Shown: piece by piece, positions 1 to 7,687 of the stretch | Layout: each line of letters begins with the position of its first letter | How positions within the stretch are numbered: position 1 is the stretch's first letter | Origin: Pseudodesulfovibrio cashew | GTDB lineage: Bacteria > Desulfobacterota > Desulfovibrionia > Desulfovibrionales > Desulfovibrionaceae | Direction of reading: 5' to 3' | Assembly: GCF_009762795.1 (NCBI RefSeq) | Contig: NZ_CP046400.1 | Location: 2,333,501 to 2,397,500 of the forward strand | Length of the DNA stretch: 64,000 nucleotides | Translations under genes and position numbers: made by a program | Notes under the pieces: model-generated | Told to the model about the DNA's origin: nothing | Database searches by the model: none | Seen by the model: the letters and a program-made list of their open reading frames with translations, nothing else

Positions 1-206
1 GCGAACCCGACCACGATGATGCCGAGGATGCTTACGATCTCCTCGCTGCCGAAGATGGGCGTGTTGAACACGCCGCGCATGAACACGTCCGCGCCGGTGA
101 CCAGCGCCATGCCCATGAGGCATGTGGCCGCGATCTTGCGCATGACGCCTTCGAGTCTGTCGAGGAGTGATGGCTTCCGTTGCAGGGCTGCCTTGGTTGC
201 TTCCAT
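1..206 (-). CDS. TRAP transporter small membrane subunit (DctQ-like), 3' end outside window
   Basis: The reverse strand reads from an ATG at 206 to the window edge (about 68 codons). After a basic N-terminus (MEATKAALQRK) comes a first hydrophobic helix (residues about 24-40) and an FMRGVF segment, then GSEEIVSILGIIVVGF. This arrangement, with arginine after helix 1 and a Glu-Glu pair before helix 2, is typical of DctQ subunits. These bridge the binding protein and the large DctM channel in sodium-driven TRAP uptake. It lies 77 bases downstream of a DctP-type gene on the same strand, so it is the next operon gene; a DctM gene should follow outside the window. Confidence 0.85.
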   Translation of the reverse strand, partial: MEATKAALQRKPSLLDRLEGVMRKIAATCLMGMALVTGADVFMRGVFNTPIFGSEEIVSILGIIVVGF

Positions 207-236
207 TTCCGTTTCGTTCCTTTACGCCCCGTTGGG

Positions 237-269
237 CGAAAAAACAGGGCGGACCAGGTGGCCCGCCCC
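237..269 (-). terminator. leaky terminator/attenuator between TRAP binding protein and DctQ
   Basis: Read on the minus strand, GGGCGGGCC-acct-GGTCCGCCC forms a 9-bp stem with one G-T pair, followed by TGTTTTTT. It sits between the stop of the binding-protein gene and the DctQ start. A partial terminator here would give more binding protein than membrane subunits, a common arrangement in solute-uptake operons. The function is inferred; the hairpin and T-run are visible. Confidence 0.65.
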
Positions 270-283
270 GTTGGGTTGCGTGG

Positions 284-1282
284 CTATTTCAATGTGGAGC
301 GAGTGAACTCGAGAATGGCCTTGCCGTCAAGTCCCTTCTCGTCGGCTGTCTGCACGTAGCTGTCGAGCACGGGCTGGGCGGCCTTGACCCACTTGGCGGA
401 CTCTTCCGGTGTCAGGGAGACTATTTCGCCACCCTGGTCCTTGAGGAACTGTCTGCCGATGACGTCCGCATCATCCCAGGCCTGGGCGTGTTTCACAGCC
501 CATTCCCTGTTGATCTCGCGGATGGTCTCCTGGGTCTTGGCGTCCAGGGAGTTCCATTTACCCTTGTTCATGACGATGAAGAAGACCGTGGTGTAGGCCA
601 CGTCGAATGAGTCTGTGCCGAACTTGCAGACCTCGCCGAGTTTGAAGGACTTGTTGGACTCGATGGGGTGCATGGAGCCGTCCACCACGCCCTTCTGCAG
701 CAGCTGGTAGTTCTCGGACATGGACTTGGCCACGGGAGTGCCACCCAACGCCTTGACCAGCTTGGCGGAGTTGCCGGTGGAGCGGATCTTGAGGTTCTGC
801 ATGTCCTCAAGGGTCTTGACCGGCTTGTCGGTGGTGAAGAGCAGGCCGGGACCGTGGCCGTGGAAGTACATGACCTCGACGTCATCCAGCTCGGCGGGCT
901 TGAAATGTTCATATACGGCGTTGGCAGTCGTCGTTGCCTGTGCCGCGGTCTTGTAGCCCATGGGCAGGTCCACGGCGGCCATGGTCGGGAAGCGGCCGCG
1001 CGAATAGGCCAGACAGGAGAAACCGACATCCGAGATGCCTTCCACGACGCCGTCGTAGCACTGGGGAGCCTTGGTCAGGGTCTGGCCGGGGTAGAACTGC
1101 ACCTTGACCTCGCCGTTGGTGCGCTTCTCCACTTCCTTGCACCACTCGTCGGCCAGCTTGGCCTGGTGGTTGGTGGGCGGGAAGAAGGTGGAGTAGGTCA
1201 GGGTGACCTCGGCCTGGGCCAGGGAGGGCAGGGCCACGCAGAGCACGGCTACCGCCAGAAGCGTCGTCAGGGTTTTTTTCAT
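284..1282 (-). CDS. TRAP transporter solute-binding protein, DctP family (copy 1)
   Basis: A 332-residue periplasmic binding protein. The first 24 residues are a Sec signal peptide (KK start, hydrophobic core, cleavage after AQA). The mature protein has the DctP fold signatures: LTYSTFFPPTNH near the start, a central IRSTGNSAKLVKALGG segment containing the arginine that usually binds the substrate carboxylate, and a QKGVVDGSMHPIESNK segment. It is a close paralogue of the next gene at 1382-2383, with the same length and long identical stretches. The pair is in one operon with a TetR regulator and DctQ. The ligand is probably an organic acid but cannot be named. Confidence 0.93.
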   Translation of the reverse strand: MKKTLTTLLAVAVLCVALPSLAQAEVTLTYSTFFPPTNHQAKLADEWCKEVEKRTNGEVKVQFYPGQTLTKAPQCYDGVVEGISDVGFSCLAYSRGRFPTMAAVDLPMGYKTAAQATTTANAVYEHFKPAELDDVEVMYFHGHGPGLLFTTDKPVKTLEDMQNLKIRSTGNSAKLVKALGGTPVAKSMSENYQLLQKGVVDGSMHPIESNKSFKLGEVCKFGTDSFDVAYTTVFFIVMNKGKWNSLDAKTQETIREINREWAVKHAQAWDDADVIGRQFLKDQGGEIVSLTPEESAKWVKAAQPVLDSYVQTADEKGLDGKAILEFTRSTLK

Positions 1283-1338
1283 CGATGTCTCCGGTGTTGC
1301 ATTGTTCCGAGGAGAGAGGACTCTCCCGTATATGTGCT

Positions 1339-1372
1339 GGCCGCCCGCGCGGCCATATTCGCGCGGGCGGCC
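1339..1372 (-). promoter_or_regulatory. intercistronic GC hairpin between the two TRAP binding-protein genes
   Basis: GGCCGCCCGCGC and GCGCGGGCGGCC form a perfect 12-bp stem around a 10-base loop, 10 bases after the stop of the upstream binding-protein gene. There is no T-run, so it is more likely a 3'-end-protecting or processing element than a terminator. Confidence 0.55.
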
Positions 1373-1381
1373 TAAGCTTCT

Positions 1382-2383
1382 CTATTTGGCCATTTCGGCC
1401 TCGATGAACTCGACGACAGCCTTGCCGTCGATGCCCTTTTCGGCGACGTTTTTCTCGTATTCACGCATGACCGGCTGGGCGGCTTTTGCCCAGCGGGCGG
1501 ATTCCTCGGCGGACAGGGGGATGAACTTCCCGCCCTTTTCCAGGAAATAGGCCTTGCCTTCGGCGTCGGCCTCGTCCCAGGCCTGACCGTGCTTGAGAGC
1601 CCACTCGTCGTTGATCTCGCTGATGATCTTCTGGGTCTCGGCGTCCAGCGCATCCCATTTGTCTTTGTTCATGACCACGAAGAAGGTGGTGGTGTAGCCC
1701 ACGGAGAAGGATTCGGTGCCGAACTTGACCACCTCGGCCAGCTTCCAGCCCTTGTTGGATTCCACCGGGTGGATGGAGCCGTCAACAACGCCTTTCTGCA
1801 GCAGTTGGTAGTTCTCGGACATGGATTTGGCCACGGGAGTGCCGCCCAGGGCCTTGATCAGCTTGGCGGAGTTGCCGGTGGCGCGAATCTTGAGGCCCGC
1901 GAGGTCCTCCATGACGGCCACGGGTTTCTCCGTGGTGAAGAGCAGGCCGGGGCCGTGGGCGTGGAAGTACATGGGTTGGACGTCGCTCAATTCCTTCGGG
2001 TCGAACTTCTTGTAGACCGCGTTGGCAACCTGGGTGGCCTGGACGCCGGACGCGTAGCCCATGGGCAGGTCTACGGCGGCCATGGTGGGGAAGCGTCCGC
2101 GGGAATAGGCCAGGCAGGACATGCCGATGTCGGAGATGCCTTCGACCACGCCGTCGTAGTTCTGTTTGGCCTTGGTCAGGGTGGAACCGGGATAGTAATT
2201 GATCTTGACCTTTCCGTCGGTGCGTTTTTCCACTTCCTTGCACCACTGCTCCGCCAGTTTGGAGTGGATGTGGGTGGGCGGGAAGAAGTTGGAATAGCTC
2301 AGGGTGACCTCGGCCCAGGCCAGTGAGGTCAGCGCCACGGACAGGGCGAAAAATGCGACAAGGGTCAGGGACAGCTTTTTCAT
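1382..2383 (-). CDS. TRAP transporter solute-binding protein, DctP family (copy 2)
   Basis: A 333-residue DctP-family periplasmic binding protein. I start it at the ATG at 2383 because a Sec signal peptide (MKKLSLTLVAFFALS..., cleavage after LAWA) begins there. The open frame extends 112 codons further upstream, but that stretch overlaps the TetR gene and is not protein-like. Mature-chain signatures match copy 1: LSYSNFFPPTHIHS, IRATGNSAKLIKALGG and QKGVVDGSIHPVESNK. It lies 20 bases after the TetR gene. Two near-identical binding proteins feeding one membrane pair suggest a recent tandem duplication, perhaps with different ligand preference. Confidence 0.93.
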   Translation of the reverse strand: MKKLSLTLVAFFALSVALTSLAWAEVTLSYSNFFPPTHIHSKLAEQWCKEVEKRTDGKVKINYYPGSTLTKAKQNYDGVVEGISDIGMSCLAYSRGRFPTMAAVDLPMGYASGVQATQVANAVYKKFDPKELSDVQPMYFHAHGPGLLFTTEKPVAVMEDLAGLKIRATGNSAKLIKALGGTPVAKSMSENYQLLQKGVVDGSIHPVESNKGWKLAEVVKFGTESFSVGYTTTFFVVMNKDKWDALDAETQKIISEINDEWALKHGQAWDEADAEGKAYFLEKGGKFIPLSAEESARWAKAAQPVMREYEKNVAEKGIDGKAVVEFIEAEMAK

Positions 2384-2403
2384 GATATGGTTCCTTATTG
2401 AAT

Positions 2404-3033
2404 TTATGAGGTTGCCGGCGGACAGCCGTCCTCCGGCCCGGAGCCTTTGATGGTGCCGTTCTTCAGGGCGAGTTCGATGGCCGCCTCGCGTATCTCCCGG
2501 AAGGTCAGGACATCGTTGTCCAGGGTGTGTTGGATGAGATAGCCCTCGAACAGGGCGGTGTTCAGGGCGCCGATCTTTTCCGGGGGGAAGTCGGTTTCCA
2601 CGTGGTCCCGCACCAGGTCGGCGAAGATTTCGTTCGAAAGGCGGTAGATGGACTTGTTCATCAGCTTGCGAAGGATTTCGCTGGTGGCTGAGTAGACCGT
2701 GAACTCCAGGAAGATGCACGACCAGTTGCGGTCGTTGACGATGGTCTCCAGGAAGTCCCAGATGACGTTCATGGCTTCTTCCAGGTTGGAGGCCTGCTTC
2801 ACCTTGGCCTCGCGGGCCTCTCGGTATGACTTGAGTTTCTGTTCAACGATGCAAAGGAACAGCTCATCCTTGCTGTTCCAGTGGCGGTAGAAGCTGCCCT
2901 TGGCGTATCCGGCATGTTCGGTGATTTCCGCCACGGACGTCTGGGCGAACCCCTTTGAACCGAAGAGCGCCACCGCCGAAGCCATGAGTTCGTTCATGGT
3001 CTGCTGGGACTTTTCCTGCTGTTTTTTCGCCAT
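2404..3033 (-). CDS. TetR/AcrR-family transcriptional repressor of the TRAP operon
   Basis: 209 residues. The N-terminal TetR DNA-binding domain spans about residues 12-60: MASAVALFGSKGFAQTSVAEI, then the recognition-helix signature GYAKGSFYRHWNSKDEL. The rest is a helical ligand-binding domain typical of TetR proteins, without an obvious subfamily mark. It is the first gene of the TRAP operon (20-base gap to the next gene). Three regularly spaced palindromic sites lie 44-93 bases upstream of its start, so it very probably represses itself and the transporter until an effector, likely the transported solute or a metabolite, binds. Confidence 0.9.
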   Translation of the reverse strand: MAKKQQEKSQQTMNELMASAVALFGSKGFAQTSVAEITEHAGYAKGSFYRHWNSKDELFLCIVEQKLKSYREAREAKVKQASNLEEAMNVIWDFLETIVNDRNWSCIFLEFTVYSATSEILRKLMNKSIYRLSNEIFADLVRDHVETDFPPEKIGALNTALFEGYLIQHTLDNDVLTFREIREAAIELALKNGTIKGSGPEDGCPPATS

Positions 3034-3076
3034 GTCTCGTGTTTTCCGTTGGCCCGAAGGCTGAGTTCATCATTAT

Positions 3077-3126
3077 TGACCGACGGTCGCGAAGTGACTT
3101 GCGGTCAGAAAATGACCGATGGTCAT
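3077..3126. promoter_or_regulatory. three tandem TetR operators, 18-bp spacing
   Basis: The motif TGACC-N3-GGTCA occurs three times at exact 18-bp intervals: 3077-3089 (TGACCGACGGTCG), 3095-3107 (TGACTTGCGGTCA) and 3113-3125 (TGACCGATGGTCA, extended to ATGACC/GGTCAT at 3112-3126). They lie just upstream of the TetR gene and are the natural operator candidates. Confidence 0.75.
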
Positions 3127-3219
3127 TCTCAGCCCGAGAGGTAGCAGGGGGGCAGTGGGGTGTCAAGAGGGGATGGGGTACTTGGACGGACAAAAAGCGT
3201 TCCGGTCGCAAGATTTTCT

Positions 3220-3246
3220 TGTAACCATTCTTCGGCGTTGAACGAT
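3220..3246 (+). promoter_or_regulatory. candidate ECF-sigma autoregulated promoter
   Basis: TGTAACC at 3220-3226, a 16-base spacer, then CGAT at 3243-3246, about 115 bases upstream of the ECF sigma gene. TGTAAC with a CGTC-like -10 is the general pattern of ECF promoters. A second GTAACC lies 33 bases further on. This is a pattern match only. Confidence 0.4.
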
Positions 3247-3359
3247 TGTATTCATGTAACCGAACTGCGTCTGCCACAGGGCCACCAGGTCCTGCTTGCG
3301 CCAACCCGTCCGCTTGGGGCACAGTGCGTAGTCGGAACACGATTACTGATAAGGAAGCG

Positions 3360-3959
3360 ATGCCCGGAACACCGGACGACATGCAGATCATTGCCGAGGT
3401 CCTCGGCGGTGACGCGGATGCCTTTAAGCTTTTGCTCGAAAGGTACGAGTCCACTGTGGCCCGCGTGGTGGGGTCCCATGTACCGGCGGAAAACGTGACC
3501 GAGGTTGTCCATGAGACGTTCATCAGGGCGTACGGCTCCCTGTCCGGGTATGCCCCGGTCAAGCCGTTCGCCAATTGGCTGGTGACCATCGCGTCCCGGA
3601 GTTGTCATGATTATTGGCGGGCGCGTTACCGGAGGCGGGAGTCCTCGGCCAGCGACCTGAGCGAAGACGGGCAGGCGTTTCTGGAGAACGCCATGGCTGT
3701 GGAGTCCCGGGAGCGGTTTGACGCGCTGGTGCGGCAGACGGAGGCGCAGGAAGTGCTTTCACTTTTGCTGGATCAGCTCGCCCCCATGGACAGGATGGTC
3801 GTCACCCTGACCTATCTGGAAGAAAGGTCAGTGAAGGAGACGGCTGCAATGCTCGGCATCAGCGTGCCCAACGTCAAGGTGCGCGCCTACCGGGCCAAAC
3901 GCAAACTCAAGAGCTTCTTGAAACGGCACGGCATCCAAGGAGGGCTGCATGCATCGTAA
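3360..3959 (+). CDS. ECF-type RNA polymerase sigma factor
   Basis: 199 residues from the ATG at 3360, chosen because AAGGA precedes it by 6 bases; the frame is open further upstream without protein-like character. Region 2 (about residues 10-80) includes DADAFKLLLERYES, VVHETFIRAYGSL and PFANWLVTIASRSCHDYWR. Region 4 (about 125-190) has APMDRMVVTLTYLEERSVKETAAMLGISVPNVKVRAYRA-type helix-turn-helix sequence. Between them is an acidic linker. The stop overlaps the start of the next gene, a small membrane protein, so the downstream genes are the likely anti-sigma and sensor. The target genes are not evident in the window. Confidence 0.93.
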   Translation: MPGTPDDMQIIAEVLGGDADAFKLLLERYESTVARVVGSHVPAENVTEVVHETFIRAYGSLSGYAPVKPFANWLVTIASRSCHDYWRARYRRRESSASDLSEDGQAFLENAMAVESRERFDALVRQTEAQEVLSLLLDQLAPMDRMVVTLTYLEERSVKETAAMLGISVPNVKVRAYRAKRKLKSFLKRHGIQGGLHAS

Positions 3960-4251
3960 CGAGAGGACCCCTTTTTTTCGCCTGCTGGGCGCAATTCATG
4001 CCCAACGGCGGGTTCCCAGGCTGTCGACCGCGTGGCAAGACGCGGTAATTCGTGAGATTTCGGCTTCCTACCGTCCCCCGGTATCGGAGTTGCTGCGCCT
4101 CGCCCCTCGCTTTACCTATGCTGCGGCAACGCTTGCTGTTGTTTGCGCAGTGGCCGCAGGGCCGGTCTTGAATGGGCTTTCCAATGAATTGCATTCGCTT
4201 TACGCGAACCATGTGTACGCGCTGAACCCGCTGTCATTCTTGAATCTCTAG
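3949..4251 (+). CDS. small single-helix membrane protein, candidate anti-sigma factor
   Basis: 100 residues, starting inside the end of the sigma gene (11-base overlap), which implies translational coupling. A basic cytosolic N-terminus of about 50 residues is followed by one membrane helix (about 53-72, TYAAATLAVVCAVAAGPVL) and a short outer tail. Size, topology and position match small CnrY-type anti-sigma factors that hold an ECF sigma at the membrane. I see no diagnostic sequence motif, so the role is inferred from architecture and context. Confidence 0.6.
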   Translation: MHRNERTPFFRLLGAIHAQRRVPRLSTAWQDAVIREISASYRPPVSELLRLAPRFTYAAATLAVVCAVAAGPVLNGLSNELHSLYANHVYALNPLSFLNL

Positions 4252-4261
4252 GACGGGAACC

Positions 4262-4687
4262 ATGAGCAAATGGAGAGTGTGGACCGCCTTTCTGACGGTT
4301 TTTGTCTGTGGTGTACTTGTGGGCGTGACCGGCCTTGGGTTGTTCCTGCGGCAGCACTTCAGACCGCCGGAGGATCCTTCGGCTTTCAGGAAGGAGATGC
4401 GCGAGCGGGTGCTTACGGACCTTCGGGAGGAGGTGCGGCCGTCGCCCGGAGCCATGGCTGCCATCGCCGAGATAGTGGATGCGACACAGGACGAGTTGGA
4501 GGCCATCCGCGAGGAGACGTTTCCCCGCGTCGAAGCCGCATTCGCAAAGGGCAAGGAGCGGATTAGCGAGCACCTGACGCCGGAGCAGCGTAAGCGCTTC
4601 GAAGTCCTGCTCGAAAAGCGGCACAAAGGCGAGATGGGCCTTTTCAGACTTCCTCCGCCCATGCCGCCTCGTCCGGGCATGCCTTAG
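4262..4687 (+). CDS. membrane-anchored periplasmic sensor-like protein with LTxxQ motif
   Basis: 141 residues. One N-terminal membrane helix (about 7-30) anchors a highly charged helical domain outside the membrane. Near residue 103 it carries HLTPEQRKRFEVLL, the LTxxQ signature shared by Spy, CpxP and CnrX-like proteins, and ends in a Pro/Met-rich tail (PPPMPPRPGMP). It follows the anti-sigma candidate by 10 bases. In CnrYXH systems the anchored CnrX senses metal outside the membrane and controls the CnrY anti-sigma. The few histidines here leave the stimulus open: metal, misfolded protein or envelope stress. Confidence 0.65.
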   Translation: MSKWRVWTAFLTVFVCGVLVGVTGLGLFLRQHFRPPEDPSAFRKEMRERVLTDLREEVRPSPGAMAAIAEIVDATQDELEAIREETFPRVEAAFAKGKERISEHLTPEQRKRFEVLLEKRHKGEMGLFRLPPPMPPRPGMP

Positions 4688-4744
4688 GCATCCGCCGTAG
4701 GACGGACGGGGAGGAGTGGCTCTCTCGGTCCGGCTTCTCCCTGT

Positions 4745-5038
4745 TTATTTGCAGAGCGGTCCGGAGCCGGGGGCCAACCCGGCAAGGTAACCGGTAGCCG
4801 CATCTATCTGTCCAGCATCCAGCTTGGCGCCCTTGGCGACCATCTTGGACACTGTTCCCTTCCAGGCTCCTGGGCTTTTCACTCCCAGGTTGAGACAGAT
4901 CCGTTTGGCCGAATGGCATGCGGTGCAGGCCTTTTTCAGCGTCGGGCCCATGTCGGCGGCTCCGGCCATGGCGGCGAACAGGAAAAAGCTGAGGCAGGCA
5001 AAGACTGCCGTGATGTAGTGCATACGAGTCGTTTTCAT
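4745..5038 (-). CDS. small monoheme c-type cytochrome
   Basis: 97 residues. A Sec signal peptide ends near residue 27 (MAGAA). The mature part contains one heme-attachment site, CTACH (residues 38-42). A later VSKMVAKGAKLD segment carries a methionine suitable as sixth ligand, and DAATGYLAGLAPG is the closing helix usual in class I cytochromes. It should act as a periplasmic electron carrier. Transcribed toward the LTxxQ gene, it is probably monocistronic. Cys15 lies in the signal peptide and is not a lipobox. Confidence 0.85.
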   Translation of the reverse strand: MKTTRMHYITAVFACLSFFLFAAMAGAADMGPTLKKACTACHSAKRICLNLGVKSPGAWKGTVSKMVAKGAKLDAGQIDAATGYLAGLAPGSGPLCK

Positions 5039-5288
5039 CAGGTACTCCCTTGTCTTGTGGCAGGCCGCACACGGAAAGCAAGGTTTGCGGTCACTTGATC
5101 ATGTTTACGCCATCGGTACGGGAAAGTACAGATTCCAGTATCGGAAGGTATGATGTAGTCCCATTGCCAACGTACCCGGGGCGAAACCTCGGCTAAAACA
5201 TTCCCCCTTGTCCCGCCAACCGAAAATTGCTAAATCTGACCACCTTGCCCCGCCGCATCTCAAGGGCGGCAGTCCGCAGGGACAATAT

Positions 5289-5382
5289 GGAAGCGTTTCG
5301 GCACCGGTGTGTCGCTTGGTCTTCAAAACCAATGTACGGCAGTGATGTCGTAGGCAGGTTCGACTCCTGTACGCTTCCGCCA
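5289..5382 (+). tRNA. selC: tRNA-Sec (UCA), selenocysteine tRNA
   Basis: A 94-base tRNA with the bacterial tRNA-Sec layout. It has an 8-bp acceptor stem (GGAAGCGT/ACGCTTCC), a 6-bp D stem (CGGCAC/GTGTCG), an anticodon loop CTTCAAA with TCA at 5323-5325, a long variable arm, a T loop TTCGACT, discriminator G and encoded CCA at 5380-5382. Its presence means selenoproteins are made in this organism; none is evident in the window. The 3' end serves as integration target for the downstream elements. Confidence 0.97.
5366..5382 (+). repeat. att core, copy 1 (3' end of selC)
   Basis: CCTGTACGCTTCCGCCA, the tRNA 3' end, is repeated at 11540-11556 (one change), 12923-12939 (identical) and 14018-14034 (one change). 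Because the tRNA stays intact, this is the tRNA-proximal junction of the integrated DNA. Confidence 0.9.
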
Positions 5383-5393
5383 ATCGATCATAA

Positions 5394-5411
5394 GGGCCTG
5401 TTATGCAGGCC
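5394..5411 (+). terminator. terminator after selC
   Basis: GGGCCTG-ttatg-CAGGCC followed by TTTT, directly behind the tRNA. The same hairpin recurs after att copy 3 at about 12949-12971, showing that it travels with the element. Confidence 0.7.
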
Positions 5412-5508
5412 TTTTCCCTTTAAGGCCACCTAACACCCTGTTCTCGCAACACAAACTAGGACGCTTTTAGGACGATCCAACGTCAAATCGACCTAGTGCG
5501 AGGCCATC

Positions 5509-7227
5509 ATGAGCGACTACCTGACGCTCCAAGGGACGACCTACCACTTTCGCTACTTCATCCCGGAACCGCTACAGCCGACCATCGGGAAGAAGGTCAT
5601 TAAAATCAGCCTGAAAACGGGCCGTAAACGCCTTGCCAAGCGTAAGGCCGGGCAGTTAGCCTCTGCCGTCAGAAAATTCCTTGAGCGGGCAATGAGGAGC
5701 AAATCCATGGACAAGCAGCAACTTCAGCGAAACCTTCGCACTTACCTGAAATACTTGGTCGAGCTTGACGACTTTCTCCGCTCCGCTCCCGTTGAGATCG
5801 AAGACGACGCTGGCCTGTCCACCTTTTTTCTCGACCAAGTCACTGAGAGCATGAAGAAAGCCGACAACGCGAGCATCAAGCCCTTCATCGACGAATTCTT
5901 GTCCATGAGCGGGTTCGCCCCGATCCCCGTTGACACCCTTGAGTACAACCTCCTCGCACGGCAGATGCATAAAGTCATCGTCCAGTTCGCCCACGTCGGC
6001 AAACTCCGAGCGGAAGGAGACGTCATCGCAGAGCAGGAGTATCTCGACAAGCTGTTCCCCGACGAGGCCTTTACCGCACATGCCCGGCCTGCCGCTTCGC
6101 CTCTCCCTGCCCCCCTTGCGGTAACGCCTCCTCCTGTTCCCGAATTCGATCCAGAACCCATTGAAGAACTGATCGTGGACTTCATCAATGCCAGTGAGAA
6201 GACGCCTGAGACGAACGTGAAATACGAATTCACCATCAGGGAGTTCATGGCGATCACGGGTGCCGTGCATATCGAGGACGTGAACCACCCCATGATGCGC
6301 GAGTACGTCGAGGTGCTGAAGGCTCTACCACCGAACTACACGAAGAACTTCCCGAATCTGTCCGTCGTGGAGGTATCAAGGCTCGAACACGACAAGACGG
6401 TCACAGCTCGCACCGTCAACGACAAAATCGGCGTCATGGGTCGTTTCTTCCGGTGGGCCATCAACCAAGGATACATGACGACCAACTTCGCAGACGGCAA
6501 ACGCCTCCCTAAGGGAAAGCCGCAGCACTCCACACACGAGGCATACACCATCGAGGATTTGCGCAAGATGTTCGCCGCCCCGCAGTATGTGAACGACTCC
6601 TTCCGCTCGCCGTACCAGTTCTGGATGGTCCCGCTGGCACTATACACCGGCGCGAGACAGTCCGAGTTGGCCCAACTGCGATGCGACGACCTCTACAAGG
6701 CCGACGACCTCTGGTGCATCCGGATCAGGCCGGATGACGAAGACGACTCCTCACGGGTTAAAACCGTCAACGCGATCAGGACAGTTCCCCTGCACCCGGT
6801 GTTGACAGACGAACTGAACTTCCCGGCCTTCGTCGAACGCGTACACAAGGCCGGACACGACCGCGTCTTCCCTGAGATCAAGCCGAGGCAGGGCAAATAC
6901 GGAAAGGTCGTCTCCCAGTGGTTCAACGACAGATTCAAGAAGAAGCTCGACATCCAGCCGCCGAGGGCCGGATTCAAAAAAGACTTTCACAGTTTCAGAA
7001 ACACATTCATTGATGCAGCCAAACAGGCCCGCGTCCCTATTGAAATGGTAGAAGAAACCGTTGGCCATGCAAGCGCGTTAGGAAATCGGCAGCAGTCGAT
7101 GTCGGGGGACTACTACGCAAGCGACTATAATGAATGGATCAGATATGAAGAACTGATGCTCAAGGTCAATTTCGACGTGAAATTATCACATCTCACAAAC
7201 TCAAAATACCATCCCGGCAAAAAATAA
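5509..7227 (+). CDS. int: site-specific tyrosine recombinase (selC integrase)
   Basis: 572 residues. The N-terminus (SDYLTLQGTTYHFRYFIP... SLKTGRKRLAKRKAGQL) is the DUF6538-like start seen in many tRNA-targeting integrases. A SAM-like core-binding region spans about 215-330. The catalytic domain carries the Arg of YTGARQSE (R383), the H-x-x-R of FHSFRNT (H494, R497), the histidine of VGHAS (H520) and the nucleophile in DYYASDY (Y535 or Y536). All catalytic residues are present, so it should be active. It reads away from selC, 126 bases after the att core; that leader is partly duplicated at 12940-13066. Confidence 0.95.
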   Translation: MSDYLTLQGTTYHFRYFIPEPLQPTIGKKVIKISLKTGRKRLAKRKAGQLASAVRKFLERAMRSKSMDKQQLQRNLRTYLKYLVELDDFLRSAPVEIEDDAGLSTFFLDQVTESMKKADNASIKPFIDEFLSMSGFAPIPVDTLEYNLLARQMHKVIVQFAHVGKLRAEGDVIAEQEYLDKLFPDEAFTAHARPAASPLPAPLAVTPPPVPEFDPEPIEELIVDFINASEKTPETNVKYEFTIREFMAITGAVHIEDVNHPMMREYVEVLKALPPNYTKNFPNLSVVEVSRLEHDKTVTARTVNDKIGVMGRFFRWAINQGYMTTNFADGKRLPKGKPQHSTHEAYTIEDLRKMFAAPQYVNDSFRSPYQFWMVPLALYTGARQSELAQLRCDDLYKADDLWCIRIRPDDEDDSSRVKTVNAIRTVPLHPVLTDELNFPAFVERVHKAGHDRVFPEIKPRQGKYGKVVSQWFNDRFKKKLDIQPPRAGFKKDFHSFRNTFIDAAKQARVPIEMVEETVGHASALGNRQQSMSGDYYASDYNEWIRYEELMLKVNFDVKLSHLTNSKYHPGKK

Positions 7228-7246
7228 AATCGAGTCACGGATAGAA

Positions 7247-7687
7247 TCAGTCACCAAGTCCACCAGAATGAAGAAGTCGGTAAAAGATATGGATGGCCCG
7301 GTATGACGTCGCAATGGAATAGACAATCAACAGAAGGAGAAAAATCATGAACCACTTATCTGTTTTCTCCATACCAAATAACAAACAACACCCCGCGTAG
7401 ACAGCCAATAGCAGGCACCCATTTACAGCGCGAAGCATATACGAAATAAGCTGAGTAAATCCTCCACTGGACCGGATACGCCGTACGATATCTTTATCCT
7501 GTATGGTGTACAGGATCGACATCGCCGTGAACAAAAAGCCGAGAATTATTGAGGATACGCTAATCAACGTCGTTAAAAAATTTTCCAACGTGAACTTGGG
7601 ACTAACCAAATCGAACACGAGGAAATAAACAAACGCAGCCAGAATTGATACCCCTAGCGGGTAATACTTTTCAACCCAAAGTCCCAT
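7247..7687 (-). CDS. four-helix membrane protein, partner of the upstream cytosolic gene
   Basis: 146 residues from the ATG at 7687, which overlaps the stop of the upstream gene (TGATG), so the two are translationally coupled. Four hydrophobic helices are visible: about 10-28, 41-62, 83-105 and 112-131. Between helices 2 and 3 a polar segment contains YTIQDKDIVRRIRSSGGF. No catalytic motif is seen. A small membrane protein coupled to a soluble partner, as island cargo, fits an effector role in a two-gene defence-type system, but this is inference. Confidence 0.7.
   Translation of the reverse strand: MGLWVEKYYPLGVSILAAFVYFLVFDLVSPKFTLENFLTTLISVSSIILGFLFTAMSILYTIQDKDIVRRIRSSGGFTQLISYMLRAVNGCLLLAVYAGCCLLFGMEKTDKWFMIFLLLLIVYSIATSYRAIHIFYRLLHSGGLGD

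Noticed and set aside
668-1375. Long plus-strand open frames opposite the TRAP binding-protein genes
   Set aside because: Mirror frames of high-GC coding DNA; low-complexity Gly/Val/His composition and no ribosome sites.
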